DNA from: Polaribacter sp. Q13
GTDB lineage: Bacteria > Bacteroidota > Bacteroidia > Flavobacteriales > Flavobacteriaceae
Assembly (NCBI RefSeq): GCF_016858305.2
Contig: NZ_CP074436.1
Coordinates: 3,244,001 to 3,308,000, forward strand
Direction of reading: 5' to 3'
Length of the DNA stretch: 64,000 nt
Under the pieces are notes generated by a model. That model worked only from the letters and a program-made list of their open reading frames with translations, was not told where the DNA came from and made no database searches. Numbering within the stretch: the stretch's first letter is position 1; each line of letters begins with the position of its first letter. Below are positions 43,967 to 52,865 of the stretch, one piece after another. Made by a program: the position numbers and the translations under genes.

Positions 43967-44563
43967 ATGCGTTATCTTAAATATCTTACTATTTTTCTTT
44001 TGGGATTTATATTTGCTAAATTTTTGTGCAATAAAAAGGAGGCAACACACGAAAAAGAGGAAATACAAGTTGTGGTAACCTCCATTAAGAATTTGAGTAA
44101 ACTAGTTGTTTCTAAAGGTACTTTCTCTGAAGTTTATAATTATTCAGATTCTAAAAAATATTTTTACGACTATCTTTCTTTTGATAAAAAAGCTATTATT
44201 ACGGTAAATGCCAATGTTGAGGTTGGATATGATTTATCTAAATTAGAAATTCAAATAGATTCTATTGGTAAAAGAATTATCATCAATAAGATACCAAAAG
44301 AAGAAGTTGTAATTTCTCCTGATGTAAAATATTTCGATTTACAACAAAGTCAGTTTAATACTTTTTCTAAGTATGATTTAAATAAAATCAACCAAAAAAG
44401 TATTGAGAAAATCAAACAAACAATTGAAGTAACTGATTTAAAAAAGAAAGCTAAAGAAAGGCTTTTTGAAGAATTATCTAAAATTTATCAACTCTCTGTA
44501 ATTTACGATTGGCAAGTTGTAGATAATACGGGTTCTGGTTTTTCGAAACAATTTAAAGATTAA
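43967..44563 (+). CDS. DUF4230 domain protein
   Basis: A 198-aa protein with one N-terminal membrane helix (YLKYLTIFLLGFIFAKFL) and a large soluble domain. The block VNANVEVGYDLSKLEIQI is what I recognise as DUF4230, a family of unknown function. It converges with the dioxygenase gene, and the two genes overlap by 4 bases. Confidence 0.75.
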   Translation: MRYLKYLTIFLLGFIFAKFLCNKKEATHEKEEIQVVVTSIKNLSKLVVSKGTFSEVYNYSDSKKYFYDYLSFDKKAIITVNANVEVGYDLSKLEIQIDSIGKRIIINKIPKEEVVISPDVKYFDLQQSQFNTFSKYDLNKINQKSIEKIKQTIEVTDLKKKAKERLFEELSKIYQLSVIYDWQVVDNTGSGFSKQFKD

Positions 44564-45321
44564 ATTGACCAATCTCCCCACATAGATTTAAAAGTTTCTC
44601 TAGTTTCATTTTCTTTTAAATGTTTTCCAAACCGTCCAAATATTCCTATTCTAGGTGTTGCATTTGTATTCATAGAACCATTGTGTAGAAGCATAGAATG
44701 CCATAATAAAACAGTACCTGGTTTTGCTGTAAATTGTATTGGTTTTCCAGATACAATTTCTTGGTATTTTTCTTGAATTTTATCTGCAGTTAGGTTTGAA
44801 ATATCAAAATAATAATTTGGATTCTCTTTTATAAACTTCCATATTTTTTTATGACTTTTTGGCCAAAAAATAAAACAGCCTCCATTTTCTTTGGTTTCAA
44901 TCGCGTAGGCAGTGTACCCAATCATAAAACGCCAATTAAAATTTTTAGGCGTTAAATCTATATGTGCTAAATTAGGTAACGCCCATTTTTTTGTAGGGTT
45001 AGGAGCATGAATAATAAATTGCTCCATACCACCATCTATAGTTTTACCTGCTAATTGTTGTACAGCTTTTTTAATTTTAGAATGATTGTTAATTGTATTT
45101 TTTTTATTAGAAAATTTTAAAAAATTAACACTTTTTCCATTTCCTTTCTCTTTTAATGGATAAGAAGTCGGTTTTGAAATATCAAGTCCGAAATAGTTTT
45201 CAAAATCAGAAAGCCATGTATCAGTAATATTTTTTTCAATAATATTTTCTAAAATTAAATATCCGTTTTCTTTAAAAAATACTATTTGATCTTTTGATAA
45301 AGGTAAATTTGGTTTGTTCAT
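44560..45321 (-). CDS. PhyH-type Fe(II)/2-oxoglutarate dioxygenase
   Basis: A 253-aa phytanoyl-CoA dioxygenase-fold protein. The iron triad is His120-x-Asp122 (LAHIDLTPKNF) with His213 in WHSMLLHNGSMN, and Arg224 (ATPRIGIF) fits the 2-oxoglutarate salt bridge. PhyH enzymes hydroxylate small molecules, lipids or, in some natural-product clusters, peptides. It is the last gene of the four-gene operon after the 56-aa peptide, 1 base after the kinase-like gene, so a role on that peptide is inferred. Confidence 0.85.
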   Translation of the reverse strand: MNKPNLPLSKDQIVFFKENGYLILENIIEKNITDTWLSDFENYFGLDISKPTSYPLKEKGNGKSVNFLKFSNKKNTINNHSKIKKAVQQLAGKTIDGGMEQFIIHAPNPTKKWALPNLAHIDLTPKNFNWRFMIGYTAYAIETKENGGCFIFWPKSHKKIWKFIKENPNYYFDISNLTADKIQEKYQEIVSGKPIQFTAKPGTVLLWHSMLLHNGSMNTNATPRIGIFGRFGKHLKENETRETFKSMWGDWSI

Positions 45322-45322
45322 T

Positions 45323-45937
45323 TTAATAAATTTTTAGAAGTTCTTCTTCTTTAGGAAAATCATTAAAAGTTGCTTTTAATTCTTGAAGTAGATTAGGGTG
45401 AATTCTTTTTAAAAAATGACACATACTAATCCATTCATAAAAAACTCCTTTTTCACTTCTTTGTTTAGCCCATTTAAAATCGAAAGCAATAAGTTGATTA
45501 TTTTTAATTGCTAAATTTCTAGGATCTCCATTCCCTTTAAATAATCCATTTTTTTGATACTCATTATACATTTCAACAACTTGTTGTACTATGTTTTTTG
45601 GCATTTTTTCTTTGTTTGCTAGAATGGTATATAAATCATTATTAACAAACTCTTGAACAATACTCATTTCATTCTCATTATAATCAATTAATGTAGGAAC
45701 ATATTTACTGTCTTTAAGAATAGATAGCCAATGCAGTTCATTCGCAAATAATTTTCGCATTTCTAAAACAGAATTTATCACTGGTTTTTTTCCAGAAACA
45801 GTTGTTCCATTTATATCATAAACACGTTTAAGTGTTTTCTTATCATTACTAATATAGATACTTAATAGCGTGCCAACTGTAGCTCCATTTTTAATATTAG
45901 TATTAGCTAATGGATGTTTGTATAAGTTCCATTTCAT
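45323..45937 (-). CDS. Miniature kinase-fold protein
   Basis: A 204-aa protein that keeps the protein-kinase-like core in reduced form: Lys37 (beta-3), Glu67 (helix C), hinge VQEFV, catalytic loop GNGDPRNLAIKNN with Asp138 and Asn141, and metal-binding Asp153 in FDFKW replacing DFG. All key residues are present, so catalysis is plausible. It is about 70 residues shorter than typical kinases and resembles lipopolysaccharide/Kdo kinase-like or APH-like proteins. It overlaps the preceding gene by 35 bases. Confidence 0.75.
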   Translation of the reverse strand: MKWNLYKHPLANTNIKNGATVGTLLSIYISNDKKTLKRVYDINGTTVSGKKPVINSVLEMRKLFANELHWLSILKDSKYVPTLIDYNENEMSIVQEFVNNDLYTILANKEKMPKNIVQQVVEMYNEYQKNGLFKGNGDPRNLAIKNNQLIAFDFKWAKQRSEKGVFYEWISMCHFLKRIHPNLLQELKATFNDFPKEEELLKIY

Positions 45938-46778
45938 GTTTTTTTTGTTTATCGTTTTTTCCTAAGGAAGTATAAAATCGAAACCCAGTTTTATAAGTTA
46001 GCATTGCAGAAATTGTTTGTAGAGTAGAAGACAATTGTATCCCTATTTCATTTACTTTTTGATTTTTTTCTAAGGAAGAAAACTCTTTTTCATAGTATCC
46101 AATAAACCCAATTGTACTTTGGTTGTGTGTTAAAAAAGTTAAGGCAGTATTTATTGCTAATGAGTTTGGAGCATTAACGTAGGATAAAGCATTTAATATT
46201 CTACTCACTTGTTGTAAATTATAATCGCTACAAGCTATTATTAAAAAAGCTTCTAAAATTGTAATTAATTTAAGAGGACGGTTTGTAATAGAAATTAAAC
46301 CATGATATGTTTTTTGTTCAATTTCATTTAAAAGAAAACCAATTTCTTTTTTTGTCATAGTAGTAAAATTAGATGCTATTTTTAAAGAGAATGGTACGTG
46401 TTTACTACTAATATGTTGTTTGTTTGCAGTTGTTAAAAGTAAAAAAGAGGGAAGTAACTCTTTTGTGATTTTTTCAGAAGAAAGAACCTTATAATAGTCA
46501 ATTATTAAATTTTTTAATCCTTTAGGATATTCTTCATTAACTTCAAAATAGACAATTGCATATTGTAATAATAATTGTAGGTTTTTTAGATTAACTTTTT
46601 CAGTTCTTTTTTTTTCAAACTCTTTTATTAAATGTTTAAATTCTTTTTGAATTTTTGTGTCTTTATAACTACAAATTGAAGCTAAAATAATTGCTGTTAA
46701 AGCGGTTTCTTTATCCGTATTATTTGTGTTTTTTATTGCAAAATAGAATCCTTTTTTAAGTACTTTTTGAAACGCCAT
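45903..46778 (-). CDS. Alpha-helical protein of unknown function (operon gene B)
   Basis: A 291-aa protein without signal peptide, predicted almost wholly helical. Near the C-terminus FLTHNQSTIGFIGYY resembles the Q-x3-G-F/W repeats of alpha/alpha-toroid enzymes, and the same pattern occurs in gene A. I chose the ATG at 46778, 2 bases after the gene A stop, over a longer frame to 46814 that overlaps gene A by 34 bases. I do not recognise the family. Context suggests it works with gene A. Confidence 0.65.
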   Translation of the reverse strand: MAFQKVLKKGFYFAIKNTNNTDKETALTAIILASICSYKDTKIQKEFKHLIKEFEKKRTEKVNLKNLQLLLQYAIVYFEVNEEYPKGLKNLIIDYYKVLSSEKITKELLPSFLLLTTANKQHISSKHVPFSLKIASNFTTMTKKEIGFLLNEIEQKTYHGLISITNRPLKLITILEAFLIIACSDYNLQQVSRILNALSYVNAPNSLAINTALTFLTHNQSTIGFIGYYEKEFSSLEKNQKVNEIGIQLSSTLQTISAMLTYKTGFRFYTSLGKNDKQKKHEMELIQTSIS

Positions 46779-46780
46779 AA

Positions 46781-47698
46781 TTAATTTATTAAATATTCGT
46801 GTTCTAATAAACATGCAAATAAGCCAACTAGAGTTGGATGGTAGTTTACGTCAAAGACATCTTTATCATTTACCATTTCTCCTTTTTTCAATTTTTCTTG
46901 TATATACCTACTTGTAAAATCACCTTTCTTATTTTGTGCATTTAATAATTTTTGCCAACATTCTATAAACAAAGGATGGTTTCTGTAATTAAGATTATGA
47001 CAGCAGATTAAAAGTTCTGCTAGTAAATCCCAATCTTCCTTTAATGCATATTTTATCATTAAATTACCAATATGTTCGGCTGTTTTATCTTTTTTATCTT
47101 CTAAAAGATGATCTATATTTTTATTTCCAAAATCAGTTAAATGAAATAAAATATGCGTTAAAGCATATACATCAATATCTCTTATGTGAATTAAATTTGG
47201 AAGGTGATACAAACTAGAAGTTTTGTACATCTGATCATAAGAAGCCATATTATGTTTAAAACCTCCAAAGTCTAATTGATATTTAAAATCTATTTGGTTC
47301 CAAGCAGTTCGTTCAATGCAATCCATAAAGTTTGCATCTATAATGTTTTGTAATAATTGTTTATAGTCTTTAAATTCTATTTTCATACTATACAAACCAT
47401 TGTATAACATTAAATAGAAAGGGAAAAGATTAAGATCTCTTGTAATACCTCTGTAAAAATCTTTAGAATTACAAATTTCTTTTATAAAGGAGATGATTTT
47501 TTTTGCTCGATAGTCTTCTTTATAAGAAGTATTTCTGCTAAGAATTAACAATGTTATTGCAAGTTCTCCTAAACGTTTTCTTTGCATATCTAAATTCGGA
47601 TTTTTTTCTACATCATTACTATTTATATTAAAGTAATGCAGATTATTATTTATCCAAGTAAGACTTTTATCAATCGATATTTCTAATTGTTGTTTCAT
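46781..47698 (-). CDS. Alpha-helical protein, DUF6895-like (operon gene A)
   Basis: A 305-aa helical protein. The blocks DVYALTHILFHLTDFG, LLAELLICCHNL, LLNAQNKKGDF and NYHPTLVGLFACLLEHEYLI recall DUF6895, and LNAQNKKGDF is like the QW motifs of alpha/alpha-toroid cyclases. This family recall is from memory and should be tested. It is the first gene after the 56-aa peptide, behind a hairpin, and is followed by gene B with a 2-base gap. Confidence 0.65.
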   Translation of the reverse strand: MKQQLEISIDKSLTWINNNLHYFNINSNDVEKNPNLDMQRKRLGELAITLLILSRNTSYKEDYRAKKIISFIKEICNSKDFYRGITRDLNLFPFYLMLYNGLYSMKIEFKDYKQLLQNIIDANFMDCIERTAWNQIDFKYQLDFGGFKHNMASYDQMYKTSSLYHLPNLIHIRDIDVYALTHILFHLTDFGNKNIDHLLEDKKDKTAEHIGNLMIKYALKEDWDLLAELLICCHNLNYRNHPLFIECWQKLLNAQNKKGDFTSRYIQEKLKKGEMVNDKDVFDVNYHPTLVGLFACLLEHEYLIN

Positions 47699-47709
47699 GT
47701 TTTATAATA

Positions 47710-47740
47710 AAGAAGAGTATTCTTATTGAATACTCTTCTT
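47710..47740 (-). terminator. Hairpin between the 56-aa peptide gene and gene A
   Basis: A perfect 13-bp stem (AAGAAGAGTATTC / GAATACTCTTCTT) with a 5-base loop lies 8 bases after the peptide stop and 11 bases before the gene A start, inside the operon. It could act as a partial terminator or a 3'-end stabiliser so that the peptide is made in excess over the downstream enzymes. Confidence 0.75.
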
Positions 47741-47748
47741 TATAAGAA

Positions 47749-47919
47749 TTAGTGAGATACAAAAAATCCTGGAGAAATAATTGCTGTCATAACAATTGGA
47801 TTTCCTTTTTGGTCTCCTTTACTAGCTAGGTTAGAAGCAAAATCTGCAAATTGCTCTAAGTTTGTTACTCCTTCTTTTTTTAATGCATCTAAAACTGCTT
47901 GTTTTGAATTTGTGCTCAT
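47749..47919 (-). CDS. 56-aa peptide, candidate precursor of a modified peptide
   Basis: The frame runs from an ATG at 47919 to a TAA at 47749. The product has a helical charged N-terminal part (SKQAVLDALKKEGVTNLEQF) and a hydrophobic tail (GNPIVMTAIISPGFFVSH) after a Lys/Gly-rich hinge, the leader-core design of ribosomal natural products. It contains no cysteine. A hairpin and then the four-gene operon follow. Its function is inferred only from layout and neighbours. Confidence 0.7.
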   Translation of the reverse strand: MSTNSKQAVLDALKKEGVTNLEQFADFASNLASKGDQKGNPIVMTAIISPGFFVSH

Positions 47920-47969
47920 AATATATAATTTAAAATATTTCCTACTCTATATAGCTTTTCGGATTCGGC

Positions 47970-48020
47970 TATTCTTAAAAGGTATTAAGAATACTGTAAA
48001 ATTACCGAGAAAGTATTCTT
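47970..48020. promoter_or_regulatory. Iterated TATTCTT/AAGAATA boxes upstream of the 56-aa peptide
   Basis: TATTCTTAA (47970-47978) and TTAAGAATA (47985-47993) form a 9-bp palindrome; AAGAATACT (47987-47995) and AGTATTCTT (48012-48020) form a second, overlapping one. They lie about 50-100 bases before the peptide start and could bind a dimeric regulator such as the response regulator at 52.9 kb; that link is a guess. Confidence 0.4.
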
Positions 48021-48075
48021 TATTTAAGAGCATAAATACTGATTTATCTAAAAGGGTGAAAGTACCCATATAAAA

Positions 48076-48157
48076 AAAGGCTATCAAAAATTAATTTGAC
48101 AGCCTTTATAAAAAGTAGTTTAAAATAAAAAAGGTTGCCAAATTTGACAACCTTTTT
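48076..48157 (-). terminator. Two tandem terminators after the 53-aa peptide
   Basis: On the minus strand the stem at 48128-48157 (AAAAAGGTTG / CAACCTTTTT) is followed by a second stem at 48076-48107 (AAAGGCT / AGCCTTT with TCAAA/TTTGA). Each has a T-run on that strand. A further 9-bp hairpin lies at 48164-48191. Together they insulate the peptide operon at 47.9 kb from the T9SS gene's transcript. Confidence 0.75.
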
Positions 48158-48197
48158 AGAATTAGTATTACAATTCCTCAACTGTAATACTTTATTT

Positions 48198-48359
48198 TTA
48201 GAACCCAGCACCTGGAGCCTCAGGACTAGAAGCTTGCGCTTTCTGTGGGTTTAAAATTAGATAAGTACCTAATGCTGTTAAAGCAGCGTATTTACCGTAA
48301 TTCCCAATTTTTTTAATTGCTTGCTTACGAGTAATTTCATTTTTATTATTTGTTTTCAT
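48198..48359 (-). CDS. 53-aa peptide with Tat-like leader
   Basis: The frame runs from an ATG at 48359 to a TAA at 48198. The product has a charged start with TRKQAIKKIGNYGKYAAL, a hydrophobic stretch (LTALGTYLIL), the Ala-x-Ala site QKAQA and then only ten more residues (SSPEAPGAGF). The layout recalls a Tat signal with Arg-Lys instead of Arg-Arg, or a small exported peptide. It starts 24 bases after the T9SS gene stop, so it is co-transcribed with that gene. Confidence 0.7.
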   Translation of the reverse strand: MKTNNKNEITRKQAIKKIGNYGKYAALTALGTYLILNPQKAQASSPEAPGAGF

Positions 48360-48383
48360 AATATATTGTTTTAAAAGTAAGTG

Positions 48384-51300
48384 TTAGTTTAAAGTTATTT
48401 TTTTAGTAATTTCTCCGTTTACAGAGTTTACTTTAACAATATAAACACCAGTACTTAAACTTGGTAAACTTACTTTGTTAACAGTACTAGCTTTAATAGA
48501 AGATTTCAGTACTTGTTTACCTAATAAAGAGAATATACTAACGGTAGCTTCTGAATTTAAACCTGAAATTGTAACTTGGTTACTAGAAGATTTATAAATA
48601 TTTACATTAGCTATCGTTGCATTTATATTGTCTGTACTTAAACTTTTAGCACTTGTTTGTATGTAAAATTGACCAATACCATTTGCATCCGTTTTTAAAG
48701 TAGTTTTATAATCTCCTTCAGATAAATTAACAAACGCACCACTAACTTTATCTTCTAAATATAATTCTGTTCCTTCTGGTAAGTTTAGGCTTTCAGCAGA
48801 AAACGTAATTTCTTCACCAGCATTTGCTATTAAACCTACAGAAATTGCAGCAGTATTATCAATTGGTAAAGTTTGTATTGCTAATTTATTACCTACACTT
48901 TCTGTAACTAAGTCTGTATAAATAGCAAATTCTGTTGTTGCTTCTCCAAACATTTTAGAGTCATACCCATTATCAAAACCAGTAGTTTTTCCTTCTATAT
49001 AAAATACTTTAGTAGAAGCAGTAGCATCATTATTTGCTATAGATAATTCAAAATTACTCTTAGGAGTCTGTCTCATAAAAGTATCACTATTTTGGTGGCT
49101 TCTATTACTTGTTTGATATAAAACATTATTATTAGTACTCGCTTCTACAAAGAAACCTTGTGCAGGTGCAATTTCTATAGGACTAACTGCATTATAAGTT
49201 ACGTAACTAGTTCCGTTCCATAACCAAACTGTTTCTTCTGTAAGTAATGCTGTATTTGTAGTAGCAAATGTAGCTGAATTCATATATGCAGTATATGGAT
49301 TACCTAATAAATTAAAATTAGTTCTAGTTCCTTGTGAAATAGGATATGCAATATTATTTGGAATCACATCACCAGTAAAAGATACATCGCCAGGAGCAGC
49401 TAATTTCATAGATATACCAACACCAATAGGTATAAAACCAGTTGATGCAGCAGTAGAATAATTCCAGGCTGGTCCAGTAGTATTCGAATACCCTCCAAGA
49501 CCAATATTAGAAACAGAACCTGTAGCAAAGGTATGATTTGCAATTACATCTTGTTGTGTTTCTCCATTTACAGGTGAAGCTACTAAATACCAATTGGTTG
49601 TCGGTAAGTTTCTCTTATAAGTTACAGATCCTGAAACGGTACTATTAGGTATAAAAGTAGCTCCAGAATTAATAACCATACTGTTAAATACCAGAGAAAC
49701 ATTAGCTGTAGGATAATTTGTTAAACCATTTGGAATTGTAATATCTGCATTTGTAGAAGGTACAGTAGTAGGGCTCCAGTTTCCAGGAGTGTTCCAATCG
49801 TTGTCGGTACTTCCTGTCCAAGTATATGTTGGAGGTGTGTTGTCTACAACAAATGTATTGTTATTCGTTCCTGTTGGAGTTAAATTAGATAAGACATTAC
49901 CTGAAGCATCTTGAATATCCTGTCCACCGGCGAACCCTAAAGTTACAGTAGCATTCAATGCTGCTAAATTTCCGCCAGATACCGTTACTCTATATACGTT
50001 TCCACTAGGATTTGTTACACTCGTTGTAGTTGCTGTAGTTGCTGTTGCTGTAAAATCTGCTATGCTCACATTGCTTACTACGCCATCAAAAGTCACATCC
50101 CATACCAATGCATCTGCATCTGTTGGGCTTGTTGTTGGACTTTGACGAACGATACTACTGATACGTGGTGCAAGGTTGTCTAAAGTATATGTTTCATCAA
50201 TAGCTGGTTCTGTACTCGGTAAAGAATTACCTGCAAGGTCTGTAATCGAAACTCCACCACTAAAATTTAAACCTACATTACTATTTAATGTTGATAAGTT
50301 TCCACCAGATACAGTTACATCATAAGTAGAAGCTGTTACTTGAATTACACCAATACTAGATCCAGAAGGACCTGAAACCGCAAAATCCGCTGCTCCAACT
50401 CCTGTAACATCTGAATCAAAAGTTACTAAAAATGTTAAGACATCTGCATTAGTAGTTTGAGTAGTTGGTGTTTTTCTTGTGAAGCTTGTTGTAGAAGGTG
50501 CATTACCATCAATAACAATTGCTTTGTTTGCACCTAAAGAATTTGCTGCTCCTGGTGTAGGTAATGTTAATGTAGCATTACTACCACCAGCATCTTGAAT
50601 ACTTGTTCCTGCAGTAAGTGAGTTTGTTGCTAGATAATCTAAATCTGCACTTATATCTCCTGCTTGTAGAGTATATGTAAATTGTAAAGTTGAAGTTCCA
50701 CTACCTGTACCATTATAGTTTATGGTTCTATTTGTTGTACCAGTTTCTAATGTAATTTGTGGTGTACCAGTTACAGTAACATTTTCATTAAAAGTTACGG
50801 TTACAATAACATTGTCGCCTGCTTTATAAGTTCCGTTTGCAGTTGTTGCACTTACGCTAGTTACTGTTGGTGCTACTGCACTTGAAATAACAGTAGTTCC
50901 ATTGTTTGTATCTGTGTCTGTGCCATCATTAATAACAACTGTAAAAGTTGTAGTTTCTGATGTTGAACTTCTATTATCTGTAGGGTTAAAACTTAACGCT
51001 CTTAATTTTGCTTGTAAGTCTGCAGTTGTAGTACTTGCAAGAGCATAAGGTCCTGTACCTGTTAAACCTGTACCAGATAAAACACCTTTAGCATTGTTGT
51101 CTAAAGTAATAGTTGCAGAAACATTATCTCCATCTGCATCTGATGTTGTTATTGAAGAAAAAGGATTTAATGTAGCAGTATCATTTACATTTTGTCCTGC
51201 AGATGTGGCACCAATTACTGGGGCTGTATTATTTACAAAAGCACTTCCAGTAAGATCTCCTATTACTTGAGTTGAAAATGTAAAAGGTCCAAAAGTCCAG

Positions 51301-51938
51301 TTAGAAAGATTGGTTAATGTTGCAGAAACTGCAGCAATAGATACTCCACCAAAATTAGTTGGACCTGTATACCTACCTATATAATTACTATCATCTATAG
51401 CAAGTGCGTTAGTACCATTGGTTAACCCTGTTCCAGAAAGTGTTGGCATACCAAATGTTGTTAAAGCTAAAGCTCCTGCAAAAGTTAAAAAAGTTCCAGG
51501 ATTAGAACGTAGTGTACCTGTGTAAGCATATACCTGGTCATTCTTGGTTCCTAATAAAAACCCACTCTCAACTTCAGCAATACTTCCTATGTTTACAGAA
51601 ATACCATCACCATCTGCATTCGTTATTTTTATAAATTTACCCGCAGCAATGGTAGAACCGGTGTTATTTTCCCATCTTAATTGTCCTTCACCATTTGGAG
51701 TATTAAAAACAGTAGTATTCCACTCATCATCATCAAATGTAATGGTTGTTCCAGCTGGAGCATCATCTAGTAAAACAAAAGCCAAACCATCATCATTTGT
51801 ACTATCTAAAGCAACAATAATAATGTCTCCCTTAGCATCTATAGCTCCGTTTTGGTTTTGTGAAAAGGTAAAATTATAAGTAAGTAAGAAAAATAAAAAG
51901 TAAATAGTTTTCTGTTTAAAAAAGGTCGTTTTTTTCAT
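48384..51938 (-). CDS. Multidomain T9SS-exported surface protein
   Basis: A 1,184-aa protein with signal peptide (about residues 9-27, [15 protein letters not shown]). An N-terminal domain with ITFDDDEWN may be lamin-tail-like. It is followed by a cadherin-like segment, an Ig-like domain ([20 protein letters not shown]) and two related repeats ([19 protein letters not shown] and [19 protein letters not shown]). A G8-like stretch ([15 protein letters not shown]) and a C-terminal type A sorting domain ([15 protein letters not shown]...[20 protein letters not shown]) complete it. It is exported through the type IX system and probably anchored on the cell surface; the target is unknown. Confidence 0.85.
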   Translation of the reverse strand: MKKTTFFKQKTIYFLFFLLTYNFTFSQNQNGAIDAKGDIIIVALDSTNDDGLAFVLLDDAPAGTTITFDDDEWNTTVFNTPNGEGQLRWENNTGSTIAAGKFIKITNADGDGISVNIGSIAEVESGFLLGTKNDQVYAYTGTLRSNPGTFLTFAGALALTTFGMPTLSGTGLTNGTNALAIDDSNYIGRYTGPTNFGGVSIAAVSATLTNLSNWTFGPFTFSTQVIGDLTGSAFVNNTAPVIGATSAGQNVNDTATLNPFSSITTSDADGDNVSATITLDNNAKGVLSGTGLTGTGPYALASTTTADLQAKLRALSFNPTDNRSSTSETTTFTVVINDGTDTDTNNGTTVISSAVAPTVTSVSATTANGTYKAGDNVIVTVTFNENVTVTGTPQITLETGTTNRTINYNGTGSGTSTLQFTYTLQAGDISADLDYLATNSLTAGTSIQDAGGSNATLTLPTPGAANSLGANKAIVIDGNAPSTTSFTRKTPTTQTTNADVLTFLVTFDSDVTGVGAADFAVSGPSGSSIGVIQVTASTYDVTVSGGNLSTLNSNVGLNFSGGVSITDLAGNSLPSTEPAIDETYTLDNLAPRISSIVRQSPTTSPTDADALVWDVTFDGVVSNVSIADFTATATTATTTSVTNPSGNVYRVTVSGGNLAALNATVTLGFAGGQDIQDASGNVLSNLTPTGTNNNTFVVDNTPPTYTWTGSTDNDWNTPGNWSPTTVPSTNADITIPNGLTNYPTANVSLVFNSMVINSGATFIPNSTVSGSVTYKRNLPTTNWYLVASPVNGETQQDVIANHTFATGSVSNIGLGGYSNTTGPAWNYSTAASTGFIPIGVGISMKLAAPGDVSFTGDVIPNNIAYPISQGTRTNFNLLGNPYTAYMNSATFATTNTALLTEETVWLWNGTSYVTYNAVSPIEIAPAQGFFVEASTNNNVLYQTSNRSHQNSDTFMRQTPKSNFELSIANNDATASTKVFYIEGKTTGFDNGYDSKMFGEATTEFAIYTDLVTESVGNKLAIQTLPIDNTAAISVGLIANAGEEITFSAESLNLPEGTELYLEDKVSGAFVNLSEGDYKTTLKTDANGIGQFYIQTSAKSLSTDNINATIANVNIYKSSSNQVTISGLNSEATVSIFSLLGKQVLKSSIKASTVNKVSLPSLSTGVYIVKVNSVNGEITKKITLN

Positions 51939-52036
51939 AATAGTTGGTTTTAGCGGTTAGTACAAATATATTTTTAATGATTAAATAATTTATAGGTGTT
52001 TATACGTGTTTTTTGATGAATTTGTATTGAACAAAG

Positions 52037-52066
52037 AAAAACCCTGATGATTTCATCAGAGTTTTT
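52037..52066 (-). terminator. Terminator after the tail-collar gene
   Basis: The stem CTGATGA / TCATCAG, extended with an A-T arm after one mismatch, is followed by a T-run on the minus strand. It separates the collar gene from the T9SS gene. Confidence 0.7.
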
Positions 52067-52090
52067 AAGATAATTTGTGTTTTTTATTAT

Positions 52091-52699
52091 TTAACTTCTT
52101 GAAGGAAAAATACCTTCTAAAGCAATAATATAATTAATACCTAGAAAAGGCTGCATATTATTAACTGGTTGTTGACCTCCAGTATTTCCTACTGTTATAT
52201 TTCCACCTGTAATAGCAACATCTCCAGTAACAGCAACATTTGCTCCATAAACAGCATTTGCAGCTTCTGAAGTATATATATCAGCTTCTGCATTATTTAA
52301 AACACCTCCAGCAGGATTTTTTTCATCTGCCAAACCCTCTTCACTATTTACAGGAATAGTACCTACTCCATTAGAAAAAGCAGCAGTCATTCCAGTTACA
52401 GAAGCAGTATGATTATGGTTAGGCAATGTAGTAATGGTTAAAGTATTTGTTTCTGTTCCTCCTCTTTCCCCTAATTTTACAGGACTTAAACCAGGACCAT
52501 GTCTTGGGCCTATTGGAACTCTACCTCTTAAATCTGGTAAAGCAAAAGAAGTTCTTCCATCTCCACCATAAGTGGTTCCTAATAAAGAAAATAAAGCTGT
52601 GTTTTGGCTAATAGGTAATAATTGTCCGTCGCAAAAAGCCCATCCTCTTGGTGCAAAGTTTCCGCCAAACATTATAATTTGTGCAATAAAAGGTTCCAT
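52091..52699 (-). CDS. Phage tail-collar-domain protein (microcystin-dependent-like)
   Basis: A 202-aa protein whose N-terminal 60 residues are the collar domain (MEPFIAQIIMFGGNFAPRGW, FCDGQLLPISQNTALFSLLG, FALPDLRGRVPIG). The rest is a Gly/Thr/Asn-rich tail ending LGINYIIALEGIFPSR, as in MdpB-like proteins. There are no phage genes around it; it neighbours the T9SS surface gene and the two-component system instead. No signal peptide is seen. Function is unknown in bacteria of this kind. Confidence 0.85.
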   Translation of the reverse strand: MEPFIAQIIMFGGNFAPRGWAFCDGQLLPISQNTALFSLLGTTYGGDGRTSFALPDLRGRVPIGPRHGPGLSPVKLGERGGTETNTLTITTLPNHNHTASVTGMTAAFSNGVGTIPVNSEEGLADEKNPAGGVLNNAEADIYTSEAANAVYGANVAVTGDVAITGGNITVGNTGGQQPVNNMQPFLGINYIIALEGIFPSRS

Positions 52700-52733
52700 A
52701 ATAATAATAAATTTTTAAGTTAATAAGTTTAGT

Positions 52734-52750
52734 TTGTACGCTTTGTACAA
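52734..52750. promoter_or_regulatory. Palindrome upstream of the tail-collar gene
   Basis: TTGTACGCTTTGTACAA has 6-bp inverted arms with a 5-base spacer, 35 bases before the collar start codon. It is a plausible operator; the regulator is not known. Confidence 0.35.
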
Positions 52751-52807
52751 TTCAAAATTACTCGTAAGATTTCATTGATTTTAGAGAACAACTTTCTGAA
52801 AAACAAA

Positions 52808-52846
52808 AAGGGTATAAATACTTATTTTATAAGTATTTATACCCTT
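52808..52846 (-). terminator. Terminator after the response regulator gene
   Basis: An 18-bp perfect stem (AAGGGTATAAATACTTAT and its complement) with a 3-base loop and a T-run on the minus strand, 19 bases after the stop. Confidence 0.85.
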
Positions 52847-52865
52847 AAAGTAAAAATGAAGATTG

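Noticed and set aside
44560-47919. Class V lanthipeptide cluster
   Set aside because: The peptide has no cysteine, so lanthionine rings cannot form, and I see no HopA1-type lyase motif; only a loose analogy remains.
52091-52699. Prophage remnant because of the tail-collar domain
   Set aside because: No integrase, capsid, terminase or lysis genes are nearby, and such collar proteins are common stand-alone genes in Bacteroidota.
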